This document shows, piece after piece, positions 36,138-44,401 of a DNA stretch of 64,000 nucleotides. Source of the stretch: Bacteroidota bacterium (GTDB lineage Bacteria > Bacteroidota > Bacteroidia > Flavobacteriales > Weeksellaceae); the NCBI GenBank assembly GCA_023399595.1, contig JAEWOR010000063.1, positions 1 through 64,000 on the forward strand, written 5' to 3'. Below the pieces are notes generated by a model. That model made no database searches, was not told the origin of the DNA, and saw only the letters and a list, made by a program, of their open reading frames with translations. Positions within the stretch are counted from its first letter, which is position 1, and each line of letters begins with the position of its first letter. The translations under genes were made by a program, and so were the position numbers.

Positions 36138-36335
36138 ATGAAAAAAGAATTTGGCGTTTTGTTAGCAAGTGGAATCGGTTTCCTTGCTGTTTTAGGACTA
36201 ATAAGTTTCAAAAAAATGGTGCAGAAAAAATCAAAATTGGGTAACTCGCAGAGATATGGTGAGTACCATCCTTATTTTGGTATGCATCCCCATGAAGAAG
36301 ATCAACACGGTATTGAATTATTAGCATTAAAATAG
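36138..36335 (+). CDS. Small single-pass membrane protein
   Basis: 65 residues from the ATG at 36138. One hydrophobic helix (about 5-23, FGVLLASGIGFLAVLGLIS) followed by a basic stretch (FKKMVQKKSK) and a polar His-rich tail (HPYFGMHPHEEDQHG). Unknown function. The His-rich tail might bind metal, but this is speculation. A terminator follows at 36367. Confidence 0.6.
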   Translation: MKKEFGVLLASGIGFLAVLGLISFKKMVQKKSKLGNSQRYGEYHPYFGMHPHEEDQHGIELLALK

Positions 36336-36366
36336 AGTTTTAGTAATAAACATATATAGTTTTTAG

Positions 36367-36403
36367 ATCCAATGCCTGGTTTTAAGGTGTTGGATTTTTT
36401 TTT
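36367..36403 (+). terminator. Terminator of the small membrane protein gene
   Basis: ATCCAATGCC (36367-36376) pairs with GGTGTTGGAT (36386-36395), 10 bp with two wobbles, followed by eight T. Confidence 0.8.
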
Positions 36404-36465
36404 GTGGATAACTAGTCTGTTAAAACTCATTATTTTTTAATGTTGGTGTTTATATTTACAATCTC

Positions 36466-37515
36466 ATGTTCAATAATCAAAAACATATAAAGGGTCAAGG
36501 TGCGGTTAAAAATACTATTAACCGTTTCGAAAGTTATACTTTTGAACCAGAAGATGAGGATTTGGATGTACAAACAAAGGTTAGTTTTTTGGAAGTTTTT
36601 CCTAAAACTATTGTTAATGAAGTAAAAAGTGAAGATTTAAGGATGGAGTATTCCATGAATCCTTATCAAGGTTGTGAACACGGATGTTCTTACTGTTTTG
36701 CGAGACCTACTCATGAATATTGGGGATATTCTGCAGGAATTGATTTTGAAAGAAAAATTATGGTAAAGAAAAACGCTCCTGAATTATTGGAGAAGTTTTT
36801 TAAAAAACGAGGATATGTTCCTAAACCTATTTTGCTTTCAGGAAACACCGATTGTTATCAGCCTGCAGAGAGGAAATTTGAGATTACAAGGAAAATTCTT
36901 CAAACATTCTTGGAGTATAGACATCCCGTGAATATAATCACTAAAAATGCTTTGGTGTTAAGAGATTTAGATATTCTTACGCAACTTGCAGAACGGGATT
37001 TAGTGAGTGTAACATTGAGTATTCCAACAATAAATGAGGAAATTAGAAGAAAAATGGAACCTCGAACAAGTTCTTCACAAAATAAACTAAAAGCAATTGA
37101 GGTTTTGTCAGCTAATAAAATTCCTGTTCATGTAATGGTTGCTCCCGTAATTCCAGGCTTAACAAGTGATGAAAGTTTAACAATACTAAAAACTGTTTCT
37201 GAAGCCGGAGCTTTGGGTTTTGGCTATACTTTGGTGCGATTAAATGATACGGTAGAACCTGTTTTCGTGGATTGGATAGAGCATCATTTTCCTGACAGAG
37301 CTAATAAAGTTCTCAACTTAATTCGTTCTATGCGTGGTGGAAAATTGGGTGAAAAAAGATGGTATGAACGTTATAAAGGTGAAGGAAATATTGCCGAAAT
37401 GATACATTCAACTTTTCAACTAGGAAAGAAAAAATATTTTTCTGGAAAGCAAATGCCACAGCTTTCAACAGAGAATTTTACGGGAGCAAAAGAACAACAA
37501 TTGAGGTTATTTTAG
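36466..37515 (+). CDS. PA0069-family radical SAM protein
   Basis: 349 residues. The cluster-binding motif C-x3-C-x2-C is in NPYQGCEHGCSYCFARPTHE (about 64-83), followed by GIDFERKIMVKKNAPELLEKF, the PA0069/SplB-like signature. Related to spore photoproduct lyase in the radical SAM superfamily; substrate unknown. Cytoplasmic. A TATATTTA element ends 7 bases before the ATG and may be its -7 box. Confidence 0.9.
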   Translation: MFNNQKHIKGQGAVKNTINRFESYTFEPEDEDLDVQTKVSFLEVFPKTIVNEVKSEDLRMEYSMNPYQGCEHGCSYCFARPTHEYWGYSAGIDFERKIMVKKNAPELLEKFFKKRGYVPKPILLSGNTDCYQPAERKFEITRKILQTFLEYRHPVNIITKNALVLRDLDILTQLAERDLVSVTLSIPTINEEIRRKMEPRTSSSQNKLKAIEVLSANKIPVHVMVAPVIPGLTSDESLTILKTVSEAGALGFGYTLVRLNDTVEPVFVDWIEHHFPDRANKVLNLIRSMRGGKLGEKRWYERYKGEGNIAEMIHSTFQLGKKKYFSGKQMPQLSTENFTGAKEQQLRLF

Positions 37516-37567
37516 TTTGTTTCTTAATGAATTTTTCTATTATCATGCAATAAATAAAGACAGTGTC

Positions 37568-37597
37568 AAAAAAAGCTCCAATTTTACAATTGAAGCT
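37568..37597 (-). terminator. Terminator of the 2OG-oxygenase gene
   Basis: AGCTCCAATT (37574-37583) and AATTGAAGCT (37588-37597) pair with one mismatch; on the minus strand an uninterrupted T run follows. Confidence 0.75.
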
Positions 37598-37622
37598 GTG
37601 TGTATTTAGTAGATAAAAATTC

Positions 37623-38570
37623 TTACTTAATCAAACCTAATTCTACCAATCTTTCATGTAGAAACTCTCCAGCTGTAGTATCCGGATACAATTTAGGATT
37701 GTTTTCGTTATAAGTTCCTTCCAATGCGTTGAGTGGCATTTCACTTACTGGATGCATGAAAAATGGAACAGAATATCTTGATGTTCCCCAAAGTTCTCTT
37801 GGTGGATTTACCACTCTGTGGATGGTAGATTTTAATTTGTTATTGGTATGTCTTGAAAGCATATCACCAACATTAATCATCAGTTCATCTGGTTCTGCAA
37901 TAGCGTCAATCCATTCTCCATTGTGGTTTTGCACCTGTAATCCTTTTCCTTGCGCACCCATTAAAAGTGTAATCAAATTAATGTCTCCGTGCGCAGCGGC
38001 TCTTACAGCATCGTCTGGCTCTTCGGTGATGGGTGGATAATGAATTGGTCTTAAAATAGAGTTTCCTTCATTGATGTATTTATCGAAATAAAATTCATCT
38101 AAACCTAAATGCAATGCCAAAGCTCTCAAAACATATTTACCTGTCTTTTCAAGCATTTTATAGGTTTCTTTACCCGTTTCGTTGAAGTTAAGAAGTTCCT
38201 CAACGTTTACATTTTCTGGATAAACAGATTTGTATTTAGAATCATCAGAAAGATACTGTCCAAAATGCCAAAATTCTTTCAAATCTCCTTTTTTAAATCC
38301 TTTTGCGGTTTCTTCTTTAAAACCAACATAACCTCTTTGACCGCCAATTCCAGGAATGGCATATTTTTTTTTGGTTTCTAGAGGAAGATTGAAGAATTTT
38401 TTTACTTCTCCATAAAGATTGCCTACCAATTGATCATCAAGGAAATGTCCTTTTAAGGCTACAAAACCTATTTCTTCGTAAGCTTTTCCGATTTCATTTA
38501 CAAATTTCTGTTTGCGTTCCGGGTTGTCCGAAAGGAAATCACGCAGGTCTACACTTGGAATTTTCTCCAT
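37623..38570 (-). CDS. Isopenicillin N synthase-like 2-oxoglutarate/Fe(II) oxygenase
   Basis: 315 residues. Conserved N-terminal DIOX_N-type region (IPSVDLRDFLSDNPERKQK, EIGFVALKGH) and the double-stranded beta-helix with the iron triad: His-x-Asp in AAHGDINLITLL (about 193-204), the distal His in STIHRVVNP (about 249-257) and the co-substrate Arg-x-Ser in SRYSVPFF (about 265-272). The family includes IPNS and related oxygenases; substrate unknown. Monocistronic with its own terminator. Confidence 0.9.
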   Translation of the reverse strand: MEKIPSVDLRDFLSDNPERKQKFVNEIGKAYEEIGFVALKGHFLDDQLVGNLYGEVKKFFNLPLETKKKYAIPGIGGQRGYVGFKEETAKGFKKGDLKEFWHFGQYLSDDSKYKSVYPENVNVEELLNFNETGKETYKMLEKTGKYVLRALALHLGLDEFYFDKYINEGNSILRPIHYPPITEEPDDAVRAAAHGDINLITLLMGAQGKGLQVQNHNGEWIDAIAEPDELMINVGDMLSRHTNNKLKSTIHRVVNPPRELWGTSRYSVPFFMHPVSEMPLNALEGTYNENNPKLYPDTTAGEFLHERLVELGLIK

Positions 38571-38672
38571 TGTTTTTGAAATTTTAAATCTTGGCTAAAT
38601 TACAATTTTTTTAATTTTAGGACTTTGATTTAGGGTATATTTTGTAAATGAAGTTTAAAGCTCAATTAAGTT

Positions 38673-38702
38673 TTTGCATATACATTGAATAAACTAAATT
38701 TG
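38673..38702 (+). promoter_or_regulatory. Promoter of menD
   Basis: TTTG (38673-38676), 18-base spacer, TAAATTTG (38695-38702), ending 4 bases before the ATG at 38707. Both boxes match the Bacteroidota consensus, implying a leaderless or nearly leaderless transcript. Confidence 0.7.
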
Positions 38703-38706
38703 TCTT

Positions 38707-40377
38707 ATGAAAAAATTCTCATCTAAACGAAGCATACAAATATTAGCCCATCTCTTAAAAGAATACGGAATTTTAAATGTGGTGGTTTCACCTGGTTCTC
38801 GAAACGCTCCTTTGGCGATACATTTTGGGGAAATGGATGGGTTTAATTGTTACAGCATTGTAGATGAAAGAAGTGCGGCTTTCGTTGGAATGGGAATGGC
38901 CAAAAGCGAAAAAAAACCTGTAGTCATCACTTGTACCAGTGGTTCTGCTGCTGCCAATTATTATCCCGCTATTACTGAAGCGTTTTATCAGAATGTTCCG
39001 GTGCTGATTTTAACAGCGGACAGACCAACGGATTTTGTAGATATTTTTGATGGACAAACCATTCGTCAGAAATATTTATTCAATCAGCATTCTTATGGTG
39101 ATTTTGAATTGATTGAAGATAGCAAAGAAAATGCTGAGGATTTTAATTTCGATATCGTTAAAAAGGCTATTGAACTTTGTATAGAAAAAAAAGGTCCCGT
39201 TCATATTAACATTCCTTTGGAAGAACCTTTGTATGATTTGGTTTCGGAAATTCCTACTTTTCCTTCTGTAGAAAAAACTTTTAAAGAAAATAAGTATGAA
39301 ATTCCCTCTCATTTAATTGCAGATTGGAATATTTCAAAGAGAATTTTAGTTTTGGTGGGAACTAGAGATTATAGTGAGGAATTAGAAACTTTGCTCGGTC
39401 AAATGGTGAAAAACCACACAGTTGTGGTGCTTTCAGAAGTGAATTCTAATCTTTATAATGAGAAGTTTTTCAAGCATATAGATCGTTATATTTTTAATTT
39501 CTCTGAAGTGGATTATCAGCAATATGCTCCAGATTTATTAATTACAGTCGGACAAAATGTAGTTTCCAAAAAAGTGAAACAGTTTTTACGTAATGCGAAA
39601 CCAAAACAACATTGGCATATAGATGAGGTTTGGCAACCTGATACTTATTTTACACTTACAGAGAAAATAGTAACGAAACCAGAAATTTTCTTCACTCAGC
39701 TGATTCAAAAAATTAATTTGGAGCCTCGTCCATATTTTAATTTATGGGATATTTTGCGTGAGAAGAAAGATGTAAAACACGAAGAATATATCCAAAAAAC
39801 GGGGTATTCGGATTTTAATTTGTTTTATTTATTGTCTTTAGCGATTCCTGTAAATTATAACATTCATTTCTCCAATTCATCGGCTATTCGCTATGCGCAG
39901 TTGTTTGATTTTAAAAAGAATAAAGCTTATTGCAATAGAGGAACCAGTGGGATAGATGGCTCTACTTCTACAGCGATGGGTTTTGCAATAAAAAGTAAAA
40001 ATCCTACTTTGTTAATTACGGGAGATTTAAGTTTTTTTTATGATATTAATGGGCTTTGGAATCAGTATATTCCGCCTTTTACAAGAATTGTCGTTTTTAA
40101 TAATGGAGAAGGAAATATTTTTAAAATTATTCCAGGTCCAAGCAATGCCAATGAAAATATTTTAGATGAATTTATTGCTACAAAACACCACAGAAATGCA
40201 GAATATTTAGCCAAAAGTTTTGGTTTTTCTTATACAAAAGTGGAGGAGGAAATTACGTTAAATAGAGTTTTAGAGAATTTCTTTAAACCAGATACACAAC
40301 CTAAAATTTTAGAAGTTTTCACCCATGAAATGAATAACGCTGAGATTTTAAAAGGTTATTTTGAATCTATGAAATAA
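38707..40377 (+). CDS. menD: SEPHCHC synthase MenD (menaquinone biosynthesis)
   Basis: 556 residues of the ThDP-dependent family. NVVVSPGSRNAPLAIHF (about 24-40), the catalytic Glu in VDERSAAFVGMGMA (about 56-69), CTSGSAAANYYPAI (about 79-92), ADRPTDFVD and the ThDP-binding GDLSFFYDINGLWNQ (about 441-455) are MenD signatures. It joins 2-oxoglutarate and isochorismate in menaquinone synthesis. The neighbours are pabB and pabC, which also use chorismate; no other men gene is here. Confidence 0.96.
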   Translation: MKKFSSKRSIQILAHLLKEYGILNVVVSPGSRNAPLAIHFGEMDGFNCYSIVDERSAAFVGMGMAKSEKKPVVITCTSGSAAANYYPAITEAFYQNVPVLILTADRPTDFVDIFDGQTIRQKYLFNQHSYGDFELIEDSKENAEDFNFDIVKKAIELCIEKKGPVHINIPLEEPLYDLVSEIPTFPSVEKTFKENKYEIPSHLIADWNISKRILVLVGTRDYSEELETLLGQMVKNHTVVVLSEVNSNLYNEKFFKHIDRYIFNFSEVDYQQYAPDLLITVGQNVVSKKVKQFLRNAKPKQHWHIDEVWQPDTYFTLTEKIVTKPEIFFTQLIQKINLEPRPYFNLWDILREKKDVKHEEYIQKTGYSDFNLFYLLSLAIPVNYNIHFSNSSAIRYAQLFDFKKNKAYCNRGTSGIDGSTSTAMGFAIKSKNPTLLITGDLSFFYDINGLWNQYIPPFTRIVVFNNGEGNIFKIIPGPSNANENILDEFIATKHHRNAEYLAKSFGFSYTKVEEEITLNRVLENFFKPDTQPKILEVFTHEMNNAEILKGYFESMK

Positions 40378-40422
40378 TACATTCGAAAAGAGGAATTTAT
40401 AATTTTAATAAAATTGATGTAG

Positions 40423-40444
40423 GACCATCCTTCAAAGAATGGTC
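40423..40444. terminator. Weak hairpin between menD and pabC
   Basis: GACCAT (40423-40428) and ATGGTC (40439-40444) form a 6-bp stem, followed by TTATATTATAT; it lies between convergent stops at 40377 and 40485. Confidence 0.35.
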
Positions 40445-40484
40445 TTATATTATATAAATACGTTTTTGTAAGAAAAATTTAGAT

Positions 40485-41105
40485 TTATAAACTGAATCTT
40501 TCTGAAGGGAGATTAATGATTTTTTCAATAGGATAAATAAACATATCATCGAAATCATTCAATGCGTTAATGATTTGAAAATGTGTAAATTCTTTAATTT
40601 TATTTAAAGTGATTTCTGTTTCTTTTATTTTTTTTCGTTTCAATAAATCTTGTCGCTGAACACCATTTAAAAGATAAGTAGAAGGTGTGTACCAGTGTTT
40701 GTTTTTCAAAAAGAGGAGGTTAGAAAAAGAAGTATCTGTAATATGATTATTTTTTACAATGATAATTTCTTCGGCTTTTGCGTTAAGTTTCATTTTTTCG
40801 ATCTCTTTTCGATCTTCAAATTTAAAAGAATAATCGAAAGTATTATTTTCTATCAGTTGAAAAGTTGAAATCTCTGAAACTGCGTAAGGTATCAACTGTG
40901 TTTTGAAGTTTTTGTTGAGGTCGTAAACGATTCTCAGTTTAAAAAAACCATCTTCATCAATATCCAAATCTTTAATAATTTTCTTAAGGTCTATTGATGA
41001 GTTATTTCCAAAATAACTCAACGTATCATTCACTCTTTTTTGGTGCAAATCCAATAAAAAAGCTTCCTGATCTTCTATTTTAATACTTTCAATAAATTGG
41101 GACAT
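40485..41105 (-). CDS. Aminotransferase class IV, probable aminodeoxychorismate lyase
   Basis: 206 residues, shorter than the about 270 of E. coli PabC. Class IV features: an N-terminal part with HQKRVNDTLSYFG (Arg contact), a central region with EEIIIVKNNHITDTSFSNLLF (about 111-131) and TPSTYLLNGVQRQDLL (about 136-151) that match the PLP-enzyme core. By position, overlapping the pabB start by 17 bases, it should release 4-aminobenzoate for folate. The catalytic Lys cannot be placed with confidence. Confidence 0.8.
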   Translation of the reverse strand: MSQFIESIKIEDQEAFLLDLHQKRVNDTLSYFGNNSSIDLKKIIKDLDIDEDGFFKLRIVYDLNKNFKTQLIPYAVSEISTFQLIENNTFDYSFKFEDRKEIEKMKLNAKAEEIIIVKNNHITDTSFSNLLFLKNKHWYTPSTYLLNGVQRQDLLKRKKIKETEITLNKIKEFTHFQIINALNDFDDMFIYPIEKIINLPSERFSL

Positions 41106-42066
41106 AGATTTTGTTTTTCATTTCTTCGTACTCGTCCTCTAATTTACTCAAATGTGTTATTCCGCCACCACTTTTAAAGGAGAATTTTCCATTTTCATTT
41201 TCTATAAATCGTATCATTACACAAGAATCGAGGTTTTCACCATCAAAATATCCACAAATTCCTGTATAAAAACCTCTGTCGTAATCTTCCGCTTCCAAAA
41301 CTATTTCTAAGGTTTTAGGCTTTGGAGCTCCCAAAATAGAACCAGCAGGTAAAATTTTCTGTAAAATGCTTCCAATTTTTCCCTTAAATTGAGGTTTCAA
41401 TTCACCTGAAATTTCAGAACTCATTGCATATAAGCTTTTTTGAGGTGTTTGTATAAAATCTATCCTTTGAAACTCCTCCACTTTCACGTTATTCGCAACC
41501 ATGCTTAAATCGTTTCTTAACAAATCCACCACGGTATAATGTTCCGCCTTTTCTTTAACGTCATTTTTGAGTTTTTGGGGAGCGTTTTCACTGGATGCAT
41601 CGATAGTTCCCTTCATTGGGTGTGTAGAGATAATATTGTTTTTAATTTCAATAAAGGTTTCGGGTGAGAAAACCACAAATTGATCATCCCATAGAAGTTT
41701 GTATTTTGCATTTGATGAATAGAAAATATCTTCTAAACTAAGATTGGTTTGTATAGGTGTTTTATTGGTGTAATTGGTAAGATATGAATTTCCGAGTTGG
41801 AGATTTTTTTGAATCATCTCAAATCCTTTACGATATTGCTCTAAAGAAATTGGAGAAGACGAAAAAGTATAATCTTTTGGCTTCTCATTTTTGGGATTTA
41901 TTTTTTTTAAATCGGGAAAATCAAAGAGAATAGGAGAGTTGGCAAGTTCTTCTTTTTGGAATATAAGTATTTCAGTACCAAGGAAATTAATGATGAAAAA
42001 GAAAGGTTTTTTATTTTCTGATAAAAAATCCATTTTTTCAAACTGAAGGTTTTCGTTGCTCGACAT
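41089..42066 (-). CDS. pabB: Aminodeoxychorismate synthase component I PabB
   Basis: 325 residues, a compact chorismate-binding domain without the usual N-terminal region. STHPMKGTIDASSENAP (about 145-161), VVDLLRNDLSMVANNVKVEEF (about 175-195), GSILGAPKPKTLEI and YTGICGYFDGENLDSCVMIRF (about 268-288) are the conserved blocks of the chorismate-utilising family. It aminates chorismate in 4-aminobenzoate synthesis. The glutaminase component is not adjacent. A minus-strand TAAATTTG (42078-42071) ends 4 bases before the ATG. Confidence 0.9.
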   Translation of the reverse strand: MSSNENLQFEKMDFLSENKKPFFFIINFLGTEILIFQKEELANSPILFDFPDLKKINPKNEKPKDYTFSSSPISLEQYRKGFEMIQKNLQLGNSYLTNYTNKTPIQTNLSLEDIFYSSNAKYKLLWDDQFVVFSPETFIEIKNNIISTHPMKGTIDASSENAPQKLKNDVKEKAEHYTVVDLLRNDLSMVANNVKVEEFQRIDFIQTPQKSLYAMSSEISGELKPQFKGKIGSILQKILPAGSILGAPKPKTLEIVLEAEDYDRGFYTGICGYFDGENLDSCVMIRFIENENGKFSFKSGGGITHLSKLEDEYEEMKNKIYVPIY

Positions 42067-42070
42067 GCTA

Positions 42071-42078
42071 CAAATTTA
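42071..42078 (-). promoter_or_regulatory. -7 box directly before pabB
   Basis: TAAATTTG on the minus strand ends 4 bases before the pabB ATG (42066). No -33 box is visible. Confidence 0.55.
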
Positions 42079-42087
42079 GAACATTGT

Positions 42088-42119
42088 TGTTTTTCTTTTG
42101 TAATTAGTACGTATTTTTG
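42088..42119 (+). promoter_or_regulatory. Promoter of the membrane protein gene at 42133
   Basis: TTG (42088-42090), 21-base spacer and TATTTTTG (42112-42119) match the Bacteroidota pattern, ending 13 bases before the ATG. Confidence 0.55.
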
Positions 42120-42132
42120 TAAAAAATAAATA

Positions 42133-42867
42133 ATGGATAAAATTTACCCTCAAAAACCAGGGTTGGATAAATTTTTAAAAGAGGCTTTTGTATATTGGAG
42201 AAGCACAATGCTTTATCAAGTTGCGTTCAGTTTGTTGTATTTCTCAATTTTTTTTATTGTGATGTATTATGCTTCCGAAAAGTATGGAATTTTGCAGGAG
42301 TACGCTTTGATCGTTAAAAATAATCCGAATGATTTTGTAAAAATGCAGTCTGAAGTTCAGAAAATGGTGGCTTCAGAAAATTACGGTTCATTTTCATGGT
42401 ATCTCATTGGGACTTTAGTGTTTCTTTATCCCTTAAATATTGGATTGTTTAAAATTTTCAGAAAAAAAGATCTTGGAGAAACAATTTATTTCGGTGATTT
42501 ATTTGCAGGGTATATTGGGGTTAATTTTTTTAAGTTTACCAGTTTTTACCTTTTTTGGTTCATGGCTTTTTCGCTATTATTTCCTACCCTTATTTTACCT
42601 GCTATTTGGATTTTGGTAACCATATTTTCTGCGCCGTTGATGTTTTTTATGAACAAAAGCATCTTTGAATCTGTTGGATTGAATTTTAAAGCTTTAAAAC
42701 TATATTTCCTAGAAATTTTTGTTTGCTTACTGGTGGCATTTATTTTTAGATATTGTGGTATATTGCTTTTCTGGGTAGGTTTTCTATTTACATATCCATT
42801 TACTCTCGCCATGATTTATACTTTGTACAAGCATATTTTTATTGAAGAAGAGAAGAATGTTTCGTAA
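42133..42867 (+). CDS. Hypothetical polytopic membrane protein
   Basis: 244 residues with about six membrane segments (about 28-50, 90-110, 130-155, 157-175, 185-215 and 215-232). A soluble loop (about 55-90) lies after the first segment. The tail is acidic/basic (HIFIEEEKNVS). No domain is recognised. It is followed after 96 bases by the AI-2E-family gene on the same strand. Confidence 0.7.
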   Translation: MDKIYPQKPGLDKFLKEAFVYWRSTMLYQVAFSLLYFSIFFIVMYYASEKYGILQEYALIVKNNPNDFVKMQSEVQKMVASENYGSFSWYLIGTLVFLYPLNIGLFKIFRKKDLGETIYFGDLFAGYIGVNFFKFTSFYLFWFMAFSLLFPTLILPAIWILVTIFSAPLMFFMNKSIFESVGLNFKALKLYFLEIFVCLLVAFIFRYCGILLFWVGFLFTYPFTLAMIYTLYKHIFIEEEKNVS

Positions 42868-42963
42868 ACGATGTCGTGTTTCTTTGTAAAAGATTATATT
42901 TGATAAGCTTTGATTGGTTTTGATCAGCAAAACAGTTATTTTCTAATTCATAAAATATAAATT

Positions 42964-44046
42964 ATGATTAATAAAGATTTTATTCCTGGAGACAAGATTA
43001 AACAGTTTTTTATGATTCTCACTATTGTGGGAATGTTATTTTTAATTGTTTTTAATCTTAAACTTTTTATTCCATCCGTTTTAGGTGCAATAACTTTATA
43101 TGTAATTTCCAGAAAATATAATATTTATTTGCAGGAAGAAAGAAAATGGAAACCTAGTTTAGCAGCTGCGGCAATTATGGTTGCAACATTAGTTATCCTA
43201 ATTTTACCCATTTATTTCATTGTAGATTTATTGATAGAAAAAATTGGAAATGCTGATCTTTATATGGATCAGTTTAATGCTTTTTTAGACAAAATTCATG
43301 ATTTTGTAATGCAGAAAGTAAAAATTGATATCTTGAGCAAAGAAAATCTTGATAAAGTGAAATCTGCAGCAGGGAAGTTTTCTACTACCGCTTTAAGCAG
43401 TACTTTCAACACTTTTACCGTGGTTATTTCAATGTATTTTATTTTGTATTTTATGCTTGAAAAACCAAGAAAATTCGAAACTGTTTTAAGAAATATATCA
43501 CCTTTAAAAAGGAGTAATGTTAATCTTATCGGTGATAAAATCAGAAAAATGATTATCGCCAATGCTATCGGAATTCCTGTGGTAGCATTAGGTCAGGGTT
43601 TAGTGGCTTTGGTAGGGTATTTTATTTTTGGAGCTCCTAGTCCAATTTTATTGTTTGCGCTTACCGCCGCAGCTTCTATGTTGCCTGTTGTTGGTGCTGC
43701 AATTATCTATATTCCTGTATGTATTTTTATGATTGCGAATGGAGAAAATGCGATGGGATTAGGCTTAGCTGCTTATTGTTTGATAGTGGTGGGGCTTACT
43801 GATAATTTATTAAGGTTTACGTTGCTTAAAAAACTTGAAAATATTCACCCTCTAAATACCGTTTTTGGAATTATTTTGGGCTTAAATATTTTTGGATTTA
43901 TGGGGCTTATCTTTGGGCCAATACTTATTTCGCTTACGGTACTTTTAATTCAAGTATATAGAGATGAGTTTTCTGATGATGACAAACCAGAACTGAAACT
44001 CCCCGACAATGAAATCGAAGACAATAAAATAGATCTTAGTATTTGA
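42964..44046 (+). CDS. AI-2E family transporter (PerM/UPF0118)
   Basis: 360 residues with about eight membrane segments. The family layout is visible: two pairs of N-terminal segments, a soluble helical part (about 85-140), then GIPVVALGQGLVALVGYFIFG (about 201-221), LPVVGAAIIYIPV (about 241-253) and DNLLRF near about 277-282. Proteins of this family were named for autoinducer-2 export, but many have other substrates such as cations. No neighbours suggest quorum sensing. Confidence 0.88.
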   Translation: MINKDFIPGDKIKQFFMILTIVGMLFLIVFNLKLFIPSVLGAITLYVISRKYNIYLQEERKWKPSLAAAAIMVATLVILILPIYFIVDLLIEKIGNADLYMDQFNAFLDKIHDFVMQKVKIDILSKENLDKVKSAAGKFSTTALSSTFNTFTVVISMYFILYFMLEKPRKFETVLRNISPLKRSNVNLIGDKIRKMIIANAIGIPVVALGQGLVALVGYFIFGAPSPILLFALTAAASMLPVVGAAIIYIPVCIFMIANGENAMGLGLAAYCLIVVGLTDNLLRFTLLKKLENIHPLNTVFGIILGLNIFGFMGLIFGPILISLTVLLIQVYRDEFSDDDKPELKLPDNEIEDNKIDLSI

Positions 44047-44092
44047 TTTTCTGACACCTAAAAACCAATTACAATAAGTAAAAACAAACACC

Positions 44093-44353
44093 ATGGAAGG
44101 AATTCAGTCAGAAATATTAAAAGAAATTTGCATTGTAAAAATGCCTTTTGGAAAATATGAAGGAAGCATTTTAGCAGATTTACCCATTAGTTATTTGGAA
44201 TGGTTTCACAGAAATGGAATGCCCAAAGGGAAATTAGGAATGCAACTTTCCACGATTTATGAAATAAAACTCAATGGTTTAACGGATCTGCTTACTCCTA
44301 TTCGAGGTGAGGTGAATTATGATAAACCGAAGAAAAGAGTGTATAAGTTTTAG
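44093..44353 (+). CDS. DUF3820 family protein
   Basis: 86 residues. KMPFGKYEGSILADLPISYL (about 16-35) followed by EWFHRNGMPKGKLGM is the DUF3820 signature, often described as a putative quorum-sensing-regulated or exonuclease-associated small domain; function unknown. Basic Lys-rich C-terminus. The stop codon is immediately followed by the perfect hairpin at 44355-44401 that separates it from uvrB. Confidence 0.85.
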   Translation: MEGIQSEILKEICIVKMPFGKYEGSILADLPISYLEWFHRNGMPKGKLGMQLSTIYEIKLNGLTDLLTPIRGEVNYDKPKKRVYKF

Positions 44354-44354
44354 T

Positions 44355-44401
44355 TTTTTTAGTGTTCAGCGGCAGCGAAGCTGCCGCTGAACACTAAAAA
44401 A
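44355..44401. terminator. Perfect 22-bp hairpin filling the gap between convergent genes
   Basis: Left arm 44355-44376 and right arm 44380-44401 are exact complements (TTTTTT plus a 16-bp GC-rich top, loop GAA). It occupies 47 of the 48 bases between the stop of DUF3820 (44353) and the stop of uvrB (44402). The A/T base of the stem supplies the T tract for each direction. Bidirectional terminator by inference. Confidence 0.9.
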
